A DNA stretch of 64,000 nucleotides, taken from NCBI RefSeq assembly GCF_000719705.1, contig NZ_JOHO01000019.1, positions 1 through 64,000 of the forward strand, written 5' to 3'. The stretch comes from Streptomyces sp. NRRL S-350. Its GTDB lineage: Bacteria > Actinomycetota > Actinomycetes > Streptomycetales > Streptomycetaceae. Shown piece after piece: positions 58,666 to 64,000 of the stretch. Below the pieces are notes generated by a model. That model ran no database searches and was not told the origin of the DNA. It saw nothing but the letters and a program-made list of their open reading frames with translations. The number at the start of each line of letters is the position of its first letter. Position 1 is the first letter of the stretch. The position numbers were made by a program, and so were the translations under genes.

Positions 58666-58836
58666 GGGCCGGGGGACGGCAGCCGGGTGCGGAAACGGTT
58701 CCGCGCGCCCGGCGAAGGCTTCCCGCGCCCGGACGTGACGTCACCCGTTCGGTCCCGCCGACACGGTAGTGTCCGCTGGCGCGGTCCCCTGCACGCCAGG
58801 TGACCGCCGCTCACGCACACCCCGATGGAGGAACCC

Positions 58837-59562
58837 GTGCCGGCTCCCGCCCGCCGCGCCGCCCTGGCCATAGCCGCGGCCGTCCTGCTCGCCGCAGCCG
58901 CAGGCTGCTCGTCCGGCGGTGGCCGCACCGCCAAGGGCGGCGGCCACAGCTCCGCCCCTGCGGCCGGCGACGCCGCGGCGGGCGCGCCGCCCGTCCCGGC
59001 CGCGATCGTCACCGGCCCCGGCCCGAAGAGCTCGTACGACGTCCAGCCGCAGCCCGCGCCGGGCAGCTGCCACTACCGCTACACCGCGGACAAGCAGCCG
59101 CTGCCCGACCCGAACTGCACCCCGGGGGCGATCAGCCCGGCGGTCAGCCAGGACAACCTCAAGGACACCATCTGCAAGCAGGGCGGCTACACCTCGGCCA
59201 TCCGCCCGCCGGCGAACCTCACCGGCAAGGAGAAGGCCGAGAACGCCAAGTCCTACGGCTACACCGGCCCGATGGGCGACGCCGAGTACGACCACCTGAT
59301 CAGCCTGCAGCTCGGCGGCGACCCCAACGACGCGCGCAACCTGTGGATCCAGCCGCCCTCCCCCGGCCACGTCCCCGGCAAGGGCCCCAACAACCCCAAG
59401 GACTCGGTGGAGACGCACCTGCACACCGCGATCTGCAAGGGCCAGATCACCCTCGCCGCGGCCCAGCAGGCGATCGCCACCGACTGGACCACGGCCGAGG
59501 TCAAGCTCGGCATCCGAGCCGGCGGCGCGCCCACCCCCGAGGCCGACGCCGACGGGGACTGA
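58837..59562 (+). CDS. Exported lipoprotein with HNH-like motif
   Basis: A 241-residue protein. GTG at 58837 follows GGAGGA; a short signal with lipobox AAAAGCSS puts the lipidated Cys near residue 25. After a Gly/Ala/Ser linker, four further Cys and a C-terminal AEYDHLISLQLGGDPNDARN block, then LWIQP, resemble degenerate HNH-type sequences found in exported actinobacterial proteins. A nuclease role is possible but not shown. The gene is alone. Confidence 0.72.
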   Translation: MPAPARRAALAIAAAVLLAAAAGCSSGGGRTAKGGGHSSAPAAGDAAAGAPPVPAAIVTGPGPKSSYDVQPQPAPGSCHYRYTADKQPLPDPNCTPGAISPAVSQDNLKDTICKQGGYTSAIRPPANLTGKEKAENAKSYGYTGPMGDAEYDHLISLQLGGDPNDARNLWIQPPSPGHVPGKGPNNPKDSVETHLHTAICKGQITLAAAQQAIATDWTTAEVKLGIRAGGAPTPEADADGD

Positions 59563-59595
59563 CCGGCCGCCCTCGGGACGGGCGAACGCCGCGCC

Positions 59596-60363
59596 TCAAC
59601 GCCCCAGCACCGCACCGCCGTTCAGACCGATCACCTGGCCGGTCAGGTAGCCGGCCGCCGGGGAGGCGATGTACGCGACCGCCTCCGCCACGTCGGCCGG
59701 GGTGCCGGCCCGGCCGACCAGGGTGTCCGCGACCTTCCGGGCGTGGAACTCCTCGTTCCAGCGCTCGCCGAAGATCTCCGTCTCCTCGACGTAGCCCGGC
59801 GCGAGCACGTTCACGGTGATCCCGTCCGGCCCCAACCGCCGGGCCAGGCCGAAGGCCCAGCCGTGCAGGGCGGCCTTCGCGGCGGCGTACGACCCCGCCG
59901 AGTGCGGGCCCGCCCCGCCGCGTTGCGCCGCCGCCGAGCTGATCACCACCAGCCGGCCGCCGGGGCGGCGCAGCGCGTCCTGCAGAGCGGTGGTCAGCAG
60001 GACGGCGGTGAGCAGGTTGCCGTCCAGGTCCCGCCGCCAGGAGGCGGCCAGGGCGGCCAGGCCGTCGTCGGCGGGCGGGGTGACGATGGCGCCCGCGTTG
60101 TTCACCAGGACGTCCACCGGGCCGAGTCCGGTGATCCGGGCGGCCGCCGCCTCGACCGCTTCCGGGTCGGTCAGGTCGACCGCCACCGGGACGATCCGGC
60201 CCGGCCCCACCGTCCACTCGATCTCCTCCCGCGCCTGCTCCAGCACGGCCGCCCGGCGTCCGATGACGACCACCCGGTGCCCGCACCCGGCCAGCCGGGC
60301 CGCGATCGCCCGGCCGATCCCGGTGCCACCGCCGGACACCACCGCCAGCTTCTCCTCCGCCAC
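59596..60363 (-). CDS. SDR-family oxidoreductase (FabG-like)
   Basis: A 255-residue classical short-chain dehydrogenase with SGGGTGIGRA near 10, NNAG near 87, Ser in VVISSAAAQ near 138, YAAAK near 155-159 and a C-terminal YLTGQVIGLNGG, as in 3-oxoacyl-ACP reductases. GTG at 60363 is chosen for its GAGGGGG; the frame is open further. Physiological substrate unknown; FabG-like enzymes often have secondary-metabolite or sugar-alcohol substrates. Confidence 0.9.
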   Translation of the reverse strand: MAEEKLAVVSGGGTGIGRAIAARLAGCGHRVVVIGRRAAVLEQAREEIEWTVGPGRIVPVAVDLTDPEAVEAAAARITGLGPVDVLVNNAGAIVTPPADDGLAALAASWRRDLDGNLLTAVLLTTALQDALRRPGGRLVVISSAAAQRGGAGPHSAGSYAAAKAALHGWAFGLARRLGPDGITVNVLAPGYVEETEIFGERWNEEFHARKVADTLVGRAGTPADVAEAVAYIASPAAGYLTGQVIGLNGGAVLGR

Positions 60364-60529
60364 TTCGTCCCCCTCGTAGGTCGGCTGCGGCAGGATCCCG
60401 GGCACCGCTGCCCCTTAGGCCCCGGCCGCTCCCGGTACCGTAGCGAGGCACGCGGGCGGCCGGCACGGAGGAGGGGACGCAGCGGCGCGGCCACCGGGAC
60501 CGGGGGCGGCCGGAGCGGCGGCGCCCTGG

Positions 60530-61489
60530 TCACTGCGCCTTCCCGGTCGGGGTGGCGGGCCGGGCGACGCGGTGGGGGCCGGTCATCGTCGTCACCAGCG
60601 AGTACAGCGAGGTGGTGGCGGTGATGAACAGGCGGTTGTTCTTCGGGCCGCCGAACGTGAGGTTGGAGACGGGTTCGGGGACGAGGATGCGGCCGATGAG
60701 GGTGCCGTCGGGGGCGTAGCAGTGGACGCCGTCGCCGAACGCGGCCACCCAGAGCCGGCCGTCGAGGTCGAAGCGGATGTTGTCGAAGCGGATCGGCCCC
60801 GACGGGCCATCGCCGCCCTTGACGAAGATCCGGTCGCCCGAGAGGGTGCCGTCCTCCTGGATGTCGAAGACCCGGATGTGTCCGGCCCGGCTGTCGTTGA
60901 CGTACAGCTGCCGCTCGTCGAGCGACAGGACCAGCCCGTTGGGCCCCTCGAAGTCCTCGGCGGCGAGCCGGACCTCTCCGCTGTACGGGTCGATCCGGTA
61001 GACGTTGCGGGCGCCGATCTCGGGTTCGGCGCGGTGGCCCTCGTAGTCGGTGGTGATCCCGAAATCCGGGTCGGAGAACCAGATCGTGCCGTCCGAGTGG
61101 ACGACCGCGTCGTTGGGCGAGTTGAGCCGCTTGCCCTGGTGGCGGTCGGCCAGCACGGTGATCCGGCCGTCGTGCTCGGTGCGGGTGACCCGGCGGTGGC
61201 CCTGCTCGCAGCTGATCAGCCGGCCCTCGCGGTCGATGGTGTTGCCGTTGGGGTGCCCGGCCGGGGAGCGGAAGACGCCGACCGTGCCGGTGGCCTCGTC
61301 CCAGCGCAGCAGGCGGTCGTTGGGGATGTCGCTCCAGATCACCTGGCGCCAGGCCGGCAGGTAGACCGGGCCCTCGGCCCAGCGGCAGTCGCCGTACAGC
61401 TTCTCCAGCCGGGTGTCGCCGTTGGCGCAGCGGCGGAACCGATCGTCCAGGACCTCGTACAGTCCGAAATAAATTGAACCGGACATCAT
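60530..61489 (-). CDS. SMP-30/gluconolactonase-family enzyme
   Basis: A 319-residue cytoplasmic six-blade propeller. Metal-binding family residues appear in CRWAEGPVYL (Glu), RLNSPNDAVV (Asn) and FEGPNGLVLS/LYVNDSR (Asn, Asp), so it probably hydrolyses sugar lactones such as glucono- or galactonolactone. It differs from the secreted propeller at 19223 in lacking a signal peptide. It is divergent from an Lrp/AsnC gene 73 bases away, its likely regulator. Confidence 0.9.
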   Translation of the reverse strand: MMSGSIYFGLYEVLDDRFRRCANGDTRLEKLYGDCRWAEGPVYLPAWRQVIWSDIPNDRLLRWDEATGTVGVFRSPAGHPNGNTIDREGRLISCEQGHRRVTRTEHDGRITVLADRHQGKRLNSPNDAVVHSDGTIWFSDPDFGITTDYEGHRAEPEIGARNVYRIDPYSGEVRLAAEDFEGPNGLVLSLDERQLYVNDSRAGHIRVFDIQEDGTLSGDRIFVKGGDGPSGPIRFDNIRFDLDGRLWVAAFGDGVHCYAPDGTLIGRILVPEPVSNLTFGGPKNNRLFITATTSLYSLVTTMTGPHRVARPATPTGKAQ

Positions 61490-61562
61490 TCACCTCACGG
61501 CTCGATTGACCGAATGTTATCCCGACGACCAGGAGTATGTCAGAACGCGATATGGTCCCACC

Positions 61563-62015
61563 ATGGCCATCACCGATCACCTCGACGACACGGACCGCGC
61601 GCTGCTCGCCCTGCTGCAACAGGACGCCGGGCAGGCCTACGCGGCGCTGGGCAAGGCCGTGGGCCTCTCCACCGCGGCGGCTCACGAGCGGGTGCGCAAG
61701 CTGCGCGAGCGCGGAGTGATCCGCCGCACCACCGTGGAGGTGGACCCGAAGAGCCTCGGGCTGGGGGTGCTCTCCTTCGTGATGGTGGAGTCCTCGGCCT
61801 GGGTGGGTGACTCGGCCCAGGCCTTCGCCGCGATCCCCGAGATCGAGGAGGCGCACGTCATCGCCGGCAGCGCCTCGGTGCTGGTCAAGGTGCGGACGGC
61901 GTCCACCGAGCAGCTCCAGGACGTGCTGCGGCGGCTCTACGCGATCCAGGGCGTCAGCGGCACCCAGGCGACCGTCGTCCTGGAGACCTTCTTCGAGCGG
62001 CCGCCCACGCCCTGA
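61563..62015 (+). CDS. Lrp/AsnC-family regulator
   Basis: A 150-residue regulator with N-terminal helix-turn-helix (LDDTDRALLALLQQDAGQAYAALG, then HERVRKLRERGVIRRTTVEV) and a RAM ligand domain ending AIQGVSGTQATVVLETFFE. It is divergent from the lactonase gene and probably controls it and itself. ATG at 61563 fits the family start. Confidence 0.91.
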   Translation: MAITDHLDDTDRALLALLQQDAGQAYAALGKAVGLSTAAAHERVRKLRERGVIRRTTVEVDPKSLGLGVLSFVMVESSAWVGDSAQAFAAIPEIEEAHVIAGSASVLVKVRTASTEQLQDVLRRLYAIQGVSGTQATVVLETFFERPPTP

Positions 62016-62117
62016 CCCAGGTCCGCGCGCCCGCCCGGGGATCCGACCTGCCCGGCAACGACCGGACCGACCTCGCCGCCGGCCGACCGGGCGTCGGTGC
62101 GCGGAGCGGACGGACCT

Positions 62118-64000
<1,883 letters not shown>

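Overview
The window is very GC-rich (roughly three quarters G+C) with dense, strongly codon-biased genes, GTG starts and many 1-19 base stop/start overlaps. An SsgA-like sporulation protein, a mycothiol-dependent isomerase-type protein, HxlR/MerR/TetR regulators and several Tat- or Sec-exported enzymes point to a Streptomycetaceae actinomycete (Streptomyces or Kitasatospora). No rRNA, tRNA, CRISPR array, insertion sequence or phage gene was recognised.

Region by region. 0.6-8.9 kb: a secreted PHB-depolymerase-like esterase with a ricin-type lectin tail, a GH1 beta-glucosidase with a dyad at its start, a DedA protein, a NarL-type two-component pair, a DUF4239 protein and a Pro/Gly/Ala-rich surface protein. 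9.2-10.1 kb: a deletion scar joining the first part of an MMPL transporter to a response regulator that has lost its N-terminus. 10.2-24.2 kb: housekeeping and accessory genes, including an HxlR/quinone-oxidoreductase divergent pair, an SsgA-like protein, an OmpR-type two-component system, a small secreted protein/lipoprotein operon, a sirtuin and two small proline-rich proteins. 24.6-27.9 kb: a two-gene operon for an exported EEP-family phosphodiesterase with a jacalin-like tail and a Tat-exported PAP2/haloperoxidase-fold enzyme with a beta-strand tail.

28.4-48.8 kb is the most interesting part: two oppositely placed but same-strand biosynthetic operons. The first (28425-38155, minus) runs from a phytanoyl-CoA dioxygenase-like hydroxylase through an unknown 189-residue protein, a one-module NRPS with the order adenylation, carrier, epimerisation, thioester reductase, a class III aminotransferase, a TauD/clavaminate-synthase-like oxygenase, an SDR and a methyltransferase. 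The second (42876-48808, minus) holds a second phytanoyl-CoA dioxygenase-like protein, an unknown conserved protein, an ornithine-decarboxylase-like PLP enzyme, a GNAT acetyltransferase and an MFS exporter. Together they suggest a pathway that loads, epimerises and reductively releases one amino acid, aminates the aldehyde to a vicinal diamine and hydroxylates, methylates or acetylates it; the product is not known to me. The two operons are separated by a TetR regulator, a DUF1918 protein, a second DedA protein, a PIG-L deacetylase and a MerR-controlled oxidoreductase. A DasR-like site and structured leader sequence lie upstream of the second operon.

49.3-64.0 kb: FUSC transporter, amidase, cytochrome P450, rhomboid-like protein, DUF421 protein, the LysR-substrate-domain/DUF5997 divergent pair, two SDRs, an exported lipoprotein, an SMP-30 lactonase divergent from an Lrp/AsnC regulator, and an FtsH-type protease cut by the window edge.

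A theme across the window is short tandem repeats. Several are 15-base units inside genes that add pentapeptide tails or linkers to otherwise ordinary enzymes; others (13, 14 and 18 bases) are between genes. Clear hairpin terminators separate several convergent pairs.
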